Program-made: the position numbers and the translations under genes | Source of the DNA: Antilocapra americana | Lineage: Eukaryota; Chordata; Mammalia; Artiodactyla; Antilocapridae | Reading direction: 5' to 3' | NCBI GenBank assembly: GCA_007570785.1 | Contig: ML662442.1 | Span: 64,253,213-64,317,212, forward strand | Length of the DNA: 64,000 nt | Part shown: positions 1 to 11,169 of the stretch, piece after piece | Position numbering within the stretch: the first letter of the stretch is position 1 | How the letters are laid out: each line of letters opens with the position of its first letter | Notes under the pieces: generated by a model | Told to the model about the DNA's origin: nothing | Databases searched by the model: none | What the model saw: the letters and a program-made list of their open reading frames with translations, nothing else

Positions 1-2533
1 GAAATTATTTGTTCTAATTCTCTAAAAAAGACCTCTGGTAGCTTGATAGGAATTGCATTGAATCTATAGATTGCTTTGGGTAGTATACTCATTTTCACTA
101 TATTGATTCTTCCAATCCACGAACACGACACATTTCTCCATCTGTTTGTGTCCTCTTTGATTTCTTTCATCAGTGTTTTATAGTTTTCTATATACAAGTC
201 TTTTGTTTCTTTAGGTAGAAATACTCCTAAGTATTTTATTCTTTTTGATTCGATGGTGAATGGAGTTGTTTCCATAATTTCTTTTTCTGTTTTTTCATTG
301 TTAGTGTATAGAAATGCCAGGGATTTCTGTGTGTTGATTTTGTATCCTGAAACTTTGCTATATTCACTGATTAGCTCTAGTAATTTTCTCGTAGAGTCTT
401 TAGGGTTTTCAATATAGAGGATCATGTCATCTGCAAACAGAGAGAGTTTTACTTCTTCTTTTCCAATCTGGATTCCTTTGATTTCTTTATCTGCTCTGAT
501 TGCTGTGGCCAAGACTTCCAAAACTATGTTGAAAAAGTAGTGGTGAGAGTGGGCACCCTTGTCTTGTTTCTGACTTCAGGGGGAATGATTTCAGTTTTTC
601 ACCATTGAGGATAATGTTTGCTGTGGGTTTGTCATATATAGCTTTTATTATGTTGAGGAATGTTCCTTCTATTCCTGCTTTTTGGAGGGTTTTTATCATA
701 AATGGATGTTGAATTTTGTCAAAGGCTTTCTCTGCATCTATTGAGATAATCATGTGATTTTTATTTTTCAATTTGTTAATGTGGTGTATTACATTGATTG
801 ATTTGCGAATATTGAAGAATCCTTGCATCCCTGGGATAAAGCCTACTTGATCATGATGTATGATTTTTTTAATGTGTTGTTGGATTCTATTTGCTAGAAT
901 TTTGTTAAGGATTTTTGCATCTAAGTTCATCAGTGATATTGGCCTGTAGTTTTCTTTTTTTGTGGCATCTTTGTCGGGTTTTGGAATTAGGGTGATGGTG
1001 GCCTCATAGAATGAGTTTGGAAGTTTACCTTCCTCTGCAATTTTCTGGAAGAGTTTGAGTAGAATAGGTCTTAGCTCTTCTCTAAATTTTTGGTAGAATT
1101 CGGCTGTGAAGCCATCTGGTCCTGGGCTTTTGTTTTTTGGAAGATTTCTGATTACGGTTTCAATTTCTGTGCTAGTGATGGGTCTATTAAGATTATCTAT
1201 CTCTTCCTGGTTTAGTCTTGGAAAGTTGTACTTTTCTAGGAATCTGTCCATTTCATCCAGGTTGTCCAGTTTATTTGCATATAGCTGCTGATAATAGTCT
1301 CTTATGATCCTTTGTATTTCTGTGTTTTCTGTTGTGATCTCTCCGTTTTCTTTTCTAATTCTGTTGATTTGGTTCTTCTCGCTTTGTTTCTTGATGAGTC
1401 TGACTAATGGTTTGTCAATTTTATTTATCTTCTCAAAGAACCAGCTTTTGGCTTGGTTGATTTTTGCTATGGTCTCTTTTGTTTGCTTTGCGTTTATTTC
1501 TGCCCTGATCTTTAAGATTTCTTTCCTTCTACTAGACCTGGGCTTCTGCATCTCTTCCCTTTCTAGTTGCTTTAGGTGTAAAGTAAGGTCATTTATTTGA
1601 TTTTTTTCTTGTTTCCTGAGGTGAGCTTGTATTGCTATGAACTTTCCCCTTAGCACTGCTTTCACAGTGTCCCATAGGTTTTGGGCTGTTGTGTTTTCAT
1701 TTTCCTTCGTTTCCATGCATAACTGAATTTCATTTTTGATTTCTTCTGTGATTTGTTGGTTATTCAGCAGTGTGTTGTTGAGCCTCCATATGTTGGAGAT
1801 TTTGAATGGTTTTCTCCTGCAATTGATATCTAATCTCACTGCATGGTGATCAGAAAAGATGCTTGGGATGATTTCAATGTTTTTGAATTTACCAAGGCTA
1901 GATTTATGGCCCAGGATGTGATCTATCCTGGAGAAGGTCCCGTGTGCGCTGGAGAAAAAAGTGAAATTCCTTGTTTTGGGGTGGAGTGACCTATAGATAT
2001 CAATTAGGTCTAGTTGGTCTATTGTATCATTTAAAGTTTGAATTTCCTTGTTACTTTTCTGTTTAGTTGATTTATCCATTGGTGTGAGTGGTGTATTAAA
2101 GTCTCCCACTATTATTGTGTTGTTGTTAATTTCCCCTTTCATACTTGTTAGCATTTGCCTTACATATTGTGGTGCTCCTATGTTGGGTGCATAAATATTT
2201 ATAATTGTTATTTCTTCTTCTTGGATTGATCCTTTGATCATTATGTAATGTCCATCTTTATCTCTTTTCACAGCCTTTATTTTAAAGTCTACTTTATCTG
2301 ATATGAGTATTGCCACTCCTGCTTTCTTTTGGTCTTTATTTGCATGGAATATCTTTTTCCAGCCTTTAACTTTCAGTCTATATATGTCCTTAGATTTGAG
2401 GTGGGTCTCTTGTAGGCAACATATATAGGGGTCCTGTTTCTGTATCCAATCGGCCAGTCTTTGTCTTTTGGTTGGGGGCATTCAGCCCATTTACATTTAA
2501 GGTAATTATTGATAAATATGATCCTGTTGCCAT
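1..2533 (-). pseudogene. L1 ORF2p endonuclease/reverse transcriptase, two +1 frameshifts, 3' end outside window
   Basis: The product nicks target DNA and reverse-transcribes L1 RNA. I place the start at the ATG at 2533-2531, because the peptide from there ([18 protein letters not shown]) matches the L1 ORF2 N-terminus. A C run (2474-2478 on the plus strand, five G) is one base too long and shifts the frame. From 2481 a 664-codon frame follows. It has the endonuclease motifs QETH (about residue 24), GDFN (126), RIDH (185) and SDHH (210), then the RT fingers and palm: [17 protein letters not shown] (motif A) and [12 protein letters not shown] (motif B). A second one-base gain in the A run at 532-536 breaks the frame just after motif B. 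In the corrected frame the catalytic FADD motif (about 433-444) and the thumb region are open to base 1. No other stop is visible. Whether the two gains are real or sequencing errors cannot be told here. Confidence 0.93.
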
Positions 2534-2589
2534 TTCTTCTATTTTATTGTTTTGGATTCGAGATTATATATCCCATCCGTGTTTCCTAT

Positions 2590-3517
2590 CTAGGAAAGAT
2601 CCTTTAGCATTCGTTGGAGGGCTGGTTTGGTATTACTAAATTCTCTCAATTTCTGCTTGTCTGAAAAACTTTTGAATTCTCCTTCAAATTTGAATGAGAT
2701 CCTTGCTGGGTACAGTAATCGGGGTTGTAGCTTGTTTTCTTTCATGACTTTAAGAATGCTCTGCCATTCCCTTCTGGCCTGAAGCGTTTCTATTGAGAGA
2801 TCAGCTGCTATCCTTATGGGATTCCCCTTGTGGGTTATTTTTTGCTTCTCCCTCAGTGCTTTTAATATTTGGTCTTTGTATTTGATATTTGTTAATTTGA
2901 TTAATATGTGTCTTGGGGTGCTCCGCTTGGGGGTTGATTCTATTTGGGACCCTCTGTGTTTCTTGGACCTGAGATGTTATTTGCTTTCCCAATTTAGGGA
3001 AATTTTCCACCATAATTTCTTCAAGAATTTTCTGATGGTCCTTCTTTTTGTCTTCTTCTTCTGGGATTCCTATGATTCGAATATTGGTGCGTTTAATACT
3101 GTCCCAGAGGTCTCTGAGATTGTCCTCATTTCTTTTAATTCTTTTTTCATTATTCCTTTCTGTTTCATTTATTTCTGCCATTCTATCTTCTATTTCACTT
3201 ATCCTGTCTTCTATTTCTGTTATTCTACTGTTGGTTCCCTCCAGGGTGTTTTTGATCTCATTTATTGCATTATTTATTGTATTTTGACTCTTTTTCATTT
3301 CTTCTAAGTCCTTGTTAAAGCTTACCTGCATCTTCTCAATCCTTGCCTGCAGGTTATTGAATTGCAACTCCAACTTATTTTTCAGGTTTTGGATCATTTT
3401 CACTATCATTATTCGGAATTCTTTGTCAGGTAGACAAGCTATCTCTTCGTCTTTTGTTTGGTCTAGGGGATATTTATCCTGGTCCTTTACTTGCTGGATA
3501 TTTCTCTGCCTTTTCAT
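2590..3517 (-). pseudogene. L1 ORF1p RNA-binding protein, one +1 frameshift
   Basis: ORF1p is the trimeric nucleic-acid chaperone that packages L1 RNA. The start MKRQRN at 3517 matches the ruminant family. A heptad-rich coiled coil covers roughly residues 38-140, with repeated EIEDRISEIEDR-type segments. The RRM begins near residue 144 (TNIRIIGIPEEED). After RINP, about residue 196, a run of five G on the plus strand (2929-2933) has one base too many. The uncorrected frame then runs to a false stop at 2801. With that base discounted the frame continues through STPRHILIK and YPARISFKFEGE to a TAG at 2592-2590, about 308 residues in all, the expected length. ORF2 begins 56 bases downstream, the usual L1 spacing. 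Confidence 0.93.
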
Positions 3518-4703
3518 CTTGTTTATCTTGGTGCGTTGTCCCTTTATTGTGGGGTTTCCTCACTATGGGAGGGGTTGGATGAATGTTTTGTCAGAGTTTC
3601 CTGGTTGGAATCTTAAGCGGTCTGTCCTGCTTGATTTGGCGACCTCTGCTGGCCCCTTCAGTGTCTATTCAGCGCTCTGGGGTTTGCCCCGCTCGCGGTG
3701 CCTGCGCTTTTCCCGCCCCCTCTGCTCAGGCTCTCGGCTGGCGGCGCACTCTGATGACGCAATTGGAGGCTGTGGCTTCTCCTCTCCCCAGGCCCAGCCG
3801 CTCGGCTCTTTCTGCTTGCAGCTGGGCGTGTCTTCTCAGATGTGCAGCGGCAGACTCTGGCGGTGCACTCTGGTGACGCAGTTGGGGGGCTGCGGCTTCT
3901 CCCCTCCCCCGGCCCAGCTGCTTGGTTTTTTCAGTGTGTGGCTGGGGGCGTTTTCTCAGATATGAGAAGCGCCGAATTCTGGTGGCGACTGTCCAGAGTC
4001 CCCAGAGGTCTTGGCTAGCACCCAATTCTGCCTGCGGTTTGGGGGCAGAAGCCTCGCAGGGGCACTCTCCATAGCCTGCAGCCTCCCTGTTCCACCCCGC
4101 TGTCTCGCGCCGCGGTCCGAGTCCCCGCTCCCCTTTGTTCTGTTCGCGAGCCAGGCAGGGGTCTTCCTCGGGAAGGCTACCCAGCGGTCTATCTCCGGTT
4201 AGCACCCTCGGTTAGGACCCTCAGTCTGCCCCAGGCGTTCAATCTCAGTCCTCCCCCTAAGCGCATGGCCCGCCCCTCCCTTAGCAGTCCGCTGGCTCAT
4301 GGGGGATGGGGCGACCGGCCGCCGCTCCGTTCTCCAAGGGGCTTAACTATTTATCGGCTTCTAAGTCCCGACTTTTATGCTCTTTGAGATTCGCCTCAGA
4401 TCTCTCAGTTCCGCCAGTAAGAATGTTTCCTGACGTTCGTAAACCTTTATCTCTTTCGAGGCTCCCCTTCTGAGATGAATCTCAGTCCCTGCCTCTTTGC
4501 CTCTTTTTACTTTTTCTTTTTTCCTTTGGTCCTACCTTCTTTCGTCGGCAATGGGCTGTCTTTCCAGATGCCTGAAGACCTCTGCCAGCATTCAGATGTT
4601 GATTTATGGAGTTTGTTCGGTATTTAAATGTTCCTTTGGTGTATTTGTTGGGGAGAGTGTGGACTCCGCGTCCTATTCCTCCGCCATCTTAGTCCCTCCC
4701 TCC
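3518..4703 (-). promoter_or_regulatory. L1 5' UTR / internal promoter, CpG-rich, with YY1-like site
   Basis: This segment precedes ORF1 and is far richer in G, C and CpG than the surrounding DNA, especially 3640-4330, as expected of an internal L1 promoter. The motif AAGATGGCGG (plus-strand CCGCCATCTT at 4681-4690) lies near the 5' terminus. In other mammalian L1s a YY1 site at this position sets the transcription start; function here is inferred from that. Short ORFs across this block (for example 3726-4205 minus and 4011-4202 plus) are by-products of high GC. Confidence 0.8.
3741..3978 (-). repeat. Two tandem ~119-bp units in the L1 5' UTR
   Basis: Two adjacent copies, about 3741-3859 and 3860-3978, share GCACTCTG, TGACGCA, GGCTTCTCC and TTCTCAGAT blocks at a spacing of 119-120 bases. 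A third, partial unit may begin at 3979. Each unit has a TGACGCA sequence resembling an ATF/CREB-type half site. Monomer repeats in L1 promoters are known in mouse; whether these act that way is inference. Confidence 0.75.
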
Positions 4704-6951
4704 AATTTTCTTATTTATGAAAGCTAGAAAAAAAATCTCAAGACCTATCAACAAAGCAATGATTGAATTATTAAATGATGAAATTTTAGTCTATCGAATT
4801 CCATATAGTAAAGGAAAATAACAAGTCATATCCTCTGTACCTTGTCTTGGATATCATTCAGTACATAATAAGAGTGAAAAAGTTACAGAATAATATACAT
4901 ATTGTTATTTGTCTTATGAACAGTATAAAGAAAATGATAAATATATGTGCATATGATTATTTAAATGAAGTATAAAAGGAATCATTTGAAATTTTCAGTG
5001 GGATTAACAAAGTGTTATTAACACCCATCTGAGATGAGATGGGAGAGAAACTTAATTTTACTTGACAAGCTCTTCATCTTTGAAAATGTTTCTGTAAGTC
5101 TGTATAGGTGTTTGATCCAAAGACTAAAGAAAAGGGATGTCCATTATATGTGCTGGCTAGCCCACATCCTGATCAAGTAATTATCTATTGAATGAACAAA
5201 TGAATATATTGAATCAAGGGAGCCTGAGATTTCTTCAGTTAAATCCATTTTTAAAAAATCATAGGGATAATACTTTTATTCTTTCCCTGAGAAAGGTCAT
5301 TCCGGTAAATCAGGTTTCTATTTGGATAATTCAGGCCTATGTAGTACCATCAAAATAATTCTAGTAAAAAACAAGAAACAGTAAAATGTAAAAATCTCTA
5401 CTGCTGTTTTATTTAGTTGGAGGATTGAAGATTTGCAGCACCGATTTTCCAGCTCAATTCATTTTTTCTGCCCAAATTGACTAGAAAATTCTCATTTCAT
5501 GCAATTACAGCACTTTATCACCTTTCATTATAAAATGTTTTCCTTTAGGAATAGACCAGTTTTGAGAGCAAGTTTTCTGGAGTGATTAAAATCTTGTAGT
5601 TAGCACTGCATCCTTTTGAAAATGGAATTTGAACAAAATCCAAGAACAGTTTAAAATTCAACTTCTTGCTTTGGAGGACTTCATTATAAAATCCATCAAA
5701 TACTAACAATGTACCCGGTAAGAGCCCATGTTTCTATTCATTATGTTATTTTTATCACCTGAAGACAACCATGGCTTAAATTTTGATGAAAATTCTAGTT
5801 CTTCCCATCCACGATTATCATTATTTGAAGTTAGGTGGTCATTTACGGTCCTCATTGTCGACAGAGAAGGGGAGAGGCTCCTCCTCCTCCATGATGGCCT
5901 CTTCTTTAGCATCCAAAGCTTCAATTACTTACACCCTGGATGGTGAGTTCTTCATCACTCACACAGCAAACAGGAGCAGGATCTTCTCTGGAGATAATGT
6001 GAGACCCTGAGCCTCATGTCCTGGCTGCTCCATGAAGGTAGAACAATTACTCGACAAAGAAGTATCCATGAACTCCTGCTTCTCCCAATTCCCATGATCC
6101 TGCCCAGTCTGGGAGCACGACAGGATGGCTGCTCCCTCTGAGAAGGGAGCAGTCACTTTATCTCCCACCTCCAAACAGGTTGGCAGGCTTATGCAGACGT
6201 GGGTAGGGTAGTTCACATGATAGAGGCAGGATCACTTCAGGTGCCTTCGAGAGTGTTTGGTCACAGAAAATAAGGTACAATGCGAGCGTTTTTGCGCAGA
6301 TAGAAAATTTTTCCAGGTGACGGGAGGGAAGCTCAATATAGAAGGTCTTCTTACCTTGCCAGACTGAGGGAACACACAGCCTCCCTGAACCAGTGACAGG
6401 CAATCCACAGGAGGCTCAGAGCTGAGGCGTAGACGGTGAACTGCTCGTTTTCCTCTGGGGAGAGACATTTTTTAGAGAGGCCGGGACCCTGAGGGAACCA
6501 CTTTAATTCTGTGTAATTAGGGAGTGAGATAGACCACAGACATTCAATTGAACAGTGGCAGTGTCTAAGAGCCAGGCTTTGAGCTATTATAGGTAGCCTG
6601 GAAATGTTGGGATGCCGGCATTAAATGTCATCTCTAATGGGGAGATGACCATTCCAACATGACTAGCCTAAAATAGAAGAGGATCAGGGCCACGTGCAGG
6701 TGCCAGACAAACGGGAAAAAAAAGACTCAGACCAGACCAGGAAAAAGATAATTCTTTTAACCATCTCTGACTAATGATTTTACTGATTCCCAATGAGGAG
6801 GAATTGAAAGTTAATAGAAAAACCACAGGATATTTAATTTATAGTTTCAATGAATTAGCATAAATATTCATGATTAAGTTACTTTTTAAATAAGTTTTCT
6901 GTAATTCTTGTTGTTTGTGAGAAGAATTAATGTGTATGTGTCTCCTCCCAT
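4704..6951. other. Intergenic, AT-rich; no gene recognised
   Basis: Most of this stretch looks unique and non-coding. About 4735-5080 has the flavour of an old, decayed LINE fragment (spaced A-rich phrases), but I cannot name it. At 5840-6010 the minus strand gives an acidic protein-like stretch interrupted by a stop, described under findings. Other short ORFs here (5703-6468) have no recognisable family. Confidence 0.55.
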
Positions 6952-7172
6952 GGGCTTCCCAGGTGGTGCGGTGGTAAAAAAAAAAACCACCTGCCAATGC
7001 CGGAGACACAAGAGATGCAGGTTTGATCCCTGGGTCAGGAAGATTCCCTGAAGGAGGGCATAGCAACCACCTCCAGCATTCTTGTCTGGAAAATCCCAGC
7101 GACCGAGGAGCTTGGTAGGTTACAGTTCACGGGGTCGTCGCAGAGTCTGAGTGACTGAGTTCAGAGCAGCGC
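6952..7172 (+). mobile_element. Bov-tA SINE
   Basis: It starts GGGCTTCCCAGG and has the tRNA-like head with a B-box-like GGTTTGATCCC. The Bov-A body follows (ATTCTTGTCTGG, GGAGCTTGG) and ends in GTGACTGAG. An A-run interrupts the A-box region. Confidence 0.93.
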
Positions 7173-7550
7173 ACAGAATGTCTCTGTCCACAGCTGTAAG
7201 GTAAAGGGAAGCATCTGAGTCAGATGGTCCCGCCAGTACTGAACCCAGTACAGAGACGCAATGGGATCACACACATCGGTAATGGCCTCGATGAAGCTGG
7301 CAGGCTGCTGGCCTCTCCCAGCCTGGATCCTTGGAGCTGCTCAGTGTTCCTCTCAGACATGATCGCTGTATAGCTCCTTTCACTCAGGGGCCTGGGCCAG
7401 AGGAGGCAGGGAAACGATGAAATCACAGGCAGTAATTAGCTACCCCGTATTAGTCGATCAATTGAGGAAAAGTCATAAAGTGCAGTTCAGGTCACATCTG
7501 CACATTTTCTAAGGCAAGGTTTCTTTTGGCTGCACTTAGTCTCACTGTGG
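7173..7550. other. Intergenic; nothing recognised
   Basis: This unique-looking stretch lies between two Bov-tA SINEs. The 68-codon minus-strand ORF inside it has no recognisable motif. Confidence 0.5.
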
Positions 7551-7768
7551 GTTCCCCAGGTGGCGCTAGTGGTAAAGAAACCGCCTGCCGGTGCAAGAGA
7601 CATTGAGATACAGATTCGATCCCTGAGTTGGGAAGATCTTTTGGAGGAAGGCATGGCAACCCATTCCAGTATTCTTACCTGGAGAATCCCATGGACAGAG
7701 AAGCCTGGCAGGCTATCGTGGATAGGGTCACACAGAGTTGGACACCACTGAAGCGACTTAGCACCCAG
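7551..7768 (+). mobile_element. Bov-tA SINE
   Basis: Full-length type: TTCCCCAGGTGGCGC start, B-box-like GATTCGATCCC, body with CCAGTATTCTTACCTGG, and end at GAAGCGACTTAGCACC. Both strands give the SINE-derived peptides typical of this family. Confidence 0.93.
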
Positions 7769-7803
7769 GCCTACACAGTTTTCATTGTGATACAAGGGCT
7801 TAA

Positions 7804-7906
7804 TTACCGCTTATGGAGTCTTAGTTCTCTGACTAGGATAGAACTTGGACTCCCTGCTTTGGGAACATGGAGTCTTATCGACTGGACTGCCAGGGGAAGT
7901 CCCCTA
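7804..7906 (-). mobile_element. CHR-type tRNA-derived SINE
   Basis: Read on the minus strand it opens GGGGACTTCCCCTGGCAGTC and continues with GACTCCATG and the B-box region. This is the cetartiodactyl tRNA-Glu-related SINE pattern. The 3' part is missing. Confidence 0.85.
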
Positions 7907-7921
7907 AGATGAGGATTTAAA

Positions 7922-8065
7922 GTCTCACTGTTGTCAGCTACAGATTCTGATTCAGTAAGAAGTCTGCAGCAAGGGCCCAGAAATTGCCTTTTCTCTAAGC
8001 ACCTCAGATGAGTGTAATGCAGGGGGTCCATGGTCCACAGTTTAAGAAATGCTGCTTTGAGAAAA
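7922..8065. mobile_element. MER5-like hAT-Charlie DNA transposon fragment
   Basis: AGATTCTGATTCAGTA, then a CACCTCAGATGAGT block and GGTCCATGGTCCACAGTTT, follow the order of the MER5 non-autonomous hAT family. Divergence is high. Confidence 0.65.
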
Positions 8066-9233
8066 CTCTAGATCTTGAGCTGGGCAGTTTGCAGATTTAT
8101 TGCAGAGTAAACAATTGCAATTTCACTGTGGCTATTTCCAGTTCAGGTGTGTAGACATCAGCTGAGACAGCAGGTGTTGTCAATAAGCAGAGTTTTGGGG
8201 CCCAATTGGCCTGTCACTCTTCGGGTTGCTGAAAGCATTTTCCACAATGTATAGTGATTTCCTTCTCAGAGATGCCAAGTAAGGATCTCATAAATATGGA
8301 AAGGGAAATATTTTCAGGCAGATTAAAAATCATACCCCAAGTTCAACCTCTCTAGCACTCCAAGTAAATCAATAAAAATAAAAACTAAAATATACAAAAG
8401 GATATTACTGTACAGTAAAAGAGGCAGTGGGAATAGTTGTGAAAATGTCAGCAAAATGCACTCCAGAAAAAGCAGTGTGGGCCTCCTGGGAGCAATTTGA
8501 AGACACACAGGACTCGGTTCTCTCTATGAGCAAGTACCTGTTTCAGGCACTCAAATTAACACCATATATAAATGCTAGTGTGTTACATTTTTTTTCTGAG
8601 TATATATTTACAATAGAAAAAAGTCTTTGGTGTGCTGGCTGAAATAAATCAAACTTCTTCTCAAGAGACCTTAAAAAACGGAGGGCAGAATACTTTATGG
8701 AGATGATACTATGTGGAGCTTCTCTACCTTGGGGATCAGGAGATTTATCCCTCTTGACCTCTACATTTATGGTGGATGTTTTTAAATTGGTGCATCCCTG
8801 AAAGAAGGCAATTCAAAGCTGATTTTGAAGTTCTACTCCTACCTCCTCTAACATCATTATTGATAAGGCCAGCTCTTGATGGTTATTGTAACTCTGACCT
8901 GGCTTAGCGAAATCTCTCCCACAACCTAGACCTCAACTGTAGTGATGGGTTAGCTGATATTACTTGGTTTGAGCTTCGTCTTCTTCAGTCACTGTTTGAT
9001 GAAGATACTGATAAACCATGAGGAACAAGATACAGAAAAAGTGAGACAAGTGGAAAATATATGTTGATAAGATACAAAAATCCTGATTCCTGATTTTGTG
9101 GATCTCAATGGGGTATCTATGGTATCTTGCTGACCCCCAACTTCACATCTATATTGAAGGAGCTCACTACTTCATATGCACCTTCTAGAAAGTCGAGCCT
9201 TACTAGATACTGCTGAAAAGTCATTATGTTTTG
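8066..9233. other. Intergenic; nothing recognised
   Basis: AT-rich, no long ORF, no repeat I can name. The short ORF at 8427-8642 has no family signature. Confidence 0.5.
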
Positions 9234-9443
9234 TTGGTATTAGTCACTCAATTGTGTCTGACTCTGCAACCTTATGGACTATAGACCCTCATTCATGCTC
9301 CTCTGTCCATGGAATTCTCCAGGCAAGAATACAGGAGTGAGTAGCTATTCCCTTCTCCACAGGATCTTCTTGATCCAAGGATCAAACCCAGGTCTCCTGC
9401 ATTGCAGGAAGATTCTTTACTGTCTGAGCTACCAGGGAAGCCC
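9234..9443 (-). mobile_element. Bov-tA SINE
   Basis: Minus orientation: the plus strand reads the 3' end first (CACTCAATTGTGTCTGACTC), then the body, and ends CTACCAGGGAAGCCCC, the reverse of the SINE start. It abuts the 5' side of the BovB piece that follows. Confidence 0.93.
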
Positions 9444-9449
9444 CTGAAA

Positions 9450-10400
9450 GTTACTAACAGACTGGTTCCAAATTGGGAAAGGAGTATGCCAAGGCTGTAT
9501 ATTGTCACTCTACTTATTTAACTTATATGCAGAGTACATCATGTGAAATACCAGGCTAAATGAAGCACAAGCTGGAATCAAGATTGCCAGGAGAAAAATC
9601 AATAACCTCAGGCATGCAGATGACACCAATTTTATGGCAGAAAGCAAAGAACTAAAAAGCCTCTTGATGAAAGTGAAAGAAGAGACTGAAAAAGTTGACT
9701 TAAAACTCAACATTCAGAAAATGAAGATCATGGCATCCAGGCCCATCACTTTATGGGAAACAGATGGAGAAAAAATGGAAATAGTGACAGACTTTATTTG
9801 GGGGGGCTCTAAAATCACTGCAACCATGAAATTAAAAGATGCTTGCTCCTTGGAATAAAAGCTATGACCAACCTAGACAGCATATTAAAAAGCAGAGACA
9901 TTACTTTGCCAACAAAGGTCCATCTAGTCAAAGTGATGTTTTTTCCAGTAGTCATGTATGGATGTGAGAGTTGGAAGGTGAAGAAAGCTGAACACCAAAG
10001 AATTGATGCTTTTGAAATGTGGTGTTGGAAAAGACTCTTGAGAGTCCCTTAAACTGAGAAGAGATCCAACCAGTCCATCCTAAAGGAAATCAGTCCTGAA
10101 TAATCCTAAAGGAAATCAGTCCTGAATATTCATTGGAAGGACTAATGCTGAAGCTGAAGCTCCAATACTTTGGGCACCTGATGCGAAGAACTGATTCATT
10201 AGGAGAGACTCTGATTCTGGGAAAAATTGAAGGCAAGAGGAGAAGGGGACAATAGAGGATGAGGTGGTTGGATGGCATCACAGACTCGATGGACATGAGT
10301 TTGAGCAATCTTTGGGAGTTGGTGATGGGCAGGCAAGTCTGGCATGCTGCAGTCCATGAGTTTGCGAAGAGTCAGACACAACTGAGTGACTGAACTAGAA
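9450..10400 (+). mobile_element. BovB LINE, 5'-truncated, ORF degraded
   Basis: It begins in the RT domain (TGGTTCCAAATTGGGAAAGG) and runs to the BovB 3' end (GACTGAGTGACTGAACTAG). Fragments of the C-terminal half of ORF2 are readable at 9634-9858 and 9843-10052 ([26 protein letters not shown]). The tyrosine of the catalytic YADD box is changed: CATGCAGATGAC encodes HADD. A 26-base tandem duplication sits at 10078-10129. Several frameshifts and stops make it inactive. Confidence 0.95.
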
Positions 10401-10599
10401 CTATCAATATTAAGTAATAATAGAATTAAAATCTATCTTTCTTTTTAATTGATCTCATCTCAACTCTTGTGTTTTGTTTTTATTTTTTAATTGAAGTATA
10501 ATTTCTTAACTCTTGTGTTTAAAGACAGTTCTCTTTGGAGTAAGATCTTGTTTGATCTCTTACTCTGCCACATGTACCTCAACCTCATGCCACCCCCTT

Positions 10600-10719
10600 T
10601 ATTTGGGGCTGCCTCAGCATATGGCATGCAGAATGTTAGTTCCCCTGCCAGATATTGAACCTGTGCCCCCTGCAGTGGAAGCATGGAGTCCTAACCACTG
10701 GACCTCCAGGGAAGTCCCC
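10600..10719 (-). mobile_element. CHR-type SINE
   Basis: The plus strand ends ACTGGACCTCCAGGGAAGTC, the reverse of the CHR start, preceded by the reversed B-box region and TGGCATGCAG. The A/T-rich block just upstream (about 10466-10505) resembles an old L1 3' UTR scrap. Confidence 0.85.
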
Positions 10720-11169
10720 CATGCTACCCCTTATCCTCTGTCCATGTAGACAGTCCATGCATTGAGTATCCATGTTTAAGTGGTAGTGGCAAACTTTTTG
10801 CAGGTGAACTGAGGGTAAAGAGAGAGGAAAGTAAAAGACACAAAACACAAAAGAGCATTCTTTTTGAGAAAAGACAAATCCAAAACCTGTGTTAAAATAC
10901 AATAGGTCCCACTACTTATGTTTATGATGATTTTACATCACTTATTTTTTGGAGTTTGTGTCCTTACCTGTGAAATGTGAACAACACCTACTTCCATGGT
11001 CATCCTAAAGATCAAATGAAATAATTAGGGTTGTCGGATTTAGCAAATAAAAATGAAGTTAATTTAACTATGCCCCATGCAATATACTAAAAATACTTTA
11101 AAATTATTGGCTATTTATCTGAAATTTAAAACTTGCCTTGTGTCCTATACTTTTCTGATACCCCTAGAA
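10720..11169. other. Intergenic; nothing recognised
   Basis: AT-rich sequence with no ORF family and no nameable repeat. Confidence 0.5.

Larger units (their letters stand above)
1..4703 (-). mobile_element. LINE-1 (ruminant L1 family), 5' end intact, 3' end outside window
   Basis: On the minus strand this reads, in order, a GC-rich 5' UTR (about 4703-3518), ORF1 (3517-2590), a spacer of 56 bases, and ORF2 (2533 to beyond base 1). The 5' end carries the usual L1 start, with AAGATGGCGG close to the terminus, so the copy is not 5'-truncated. ORF1 encodes the coiled-coil RNA-binding protein and ORF2 the endonuclease/reverse transcriptase. The coding regions are disturbed only by three one-base gains in runs of five identical bases. 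The tail, 3' UTR and target-site duplication would lie before the window. Its ORF2 end is highly similar to the second L1 at 29641-30170, so both belong to closely related families. Confidence 0.95.

Noticed and set aside
1106..1600. Two plus-strand ORFs (61 and 98 codons)
   Set aside because: They are antisense to L1 ORF2 and have the hydrophobic bias expected of reversed L1 coding sequence.
2816..3307. Plus-strand ORFs of 163 and 79 codons with membrane-like composition
   Set aside because: Antisense shadow of the A-rich L1 ORF1; the apparent membrane segments come from reversed Lys/Glu codons.
3312..4205. Overlapping long ORFs on both strands and a CpG-island-like composition
   Set aside because: This is the L1 5' UTR; high GC removes stop codons by chance and the CpG richness belongs to the L1 promoter, not to a host gene.
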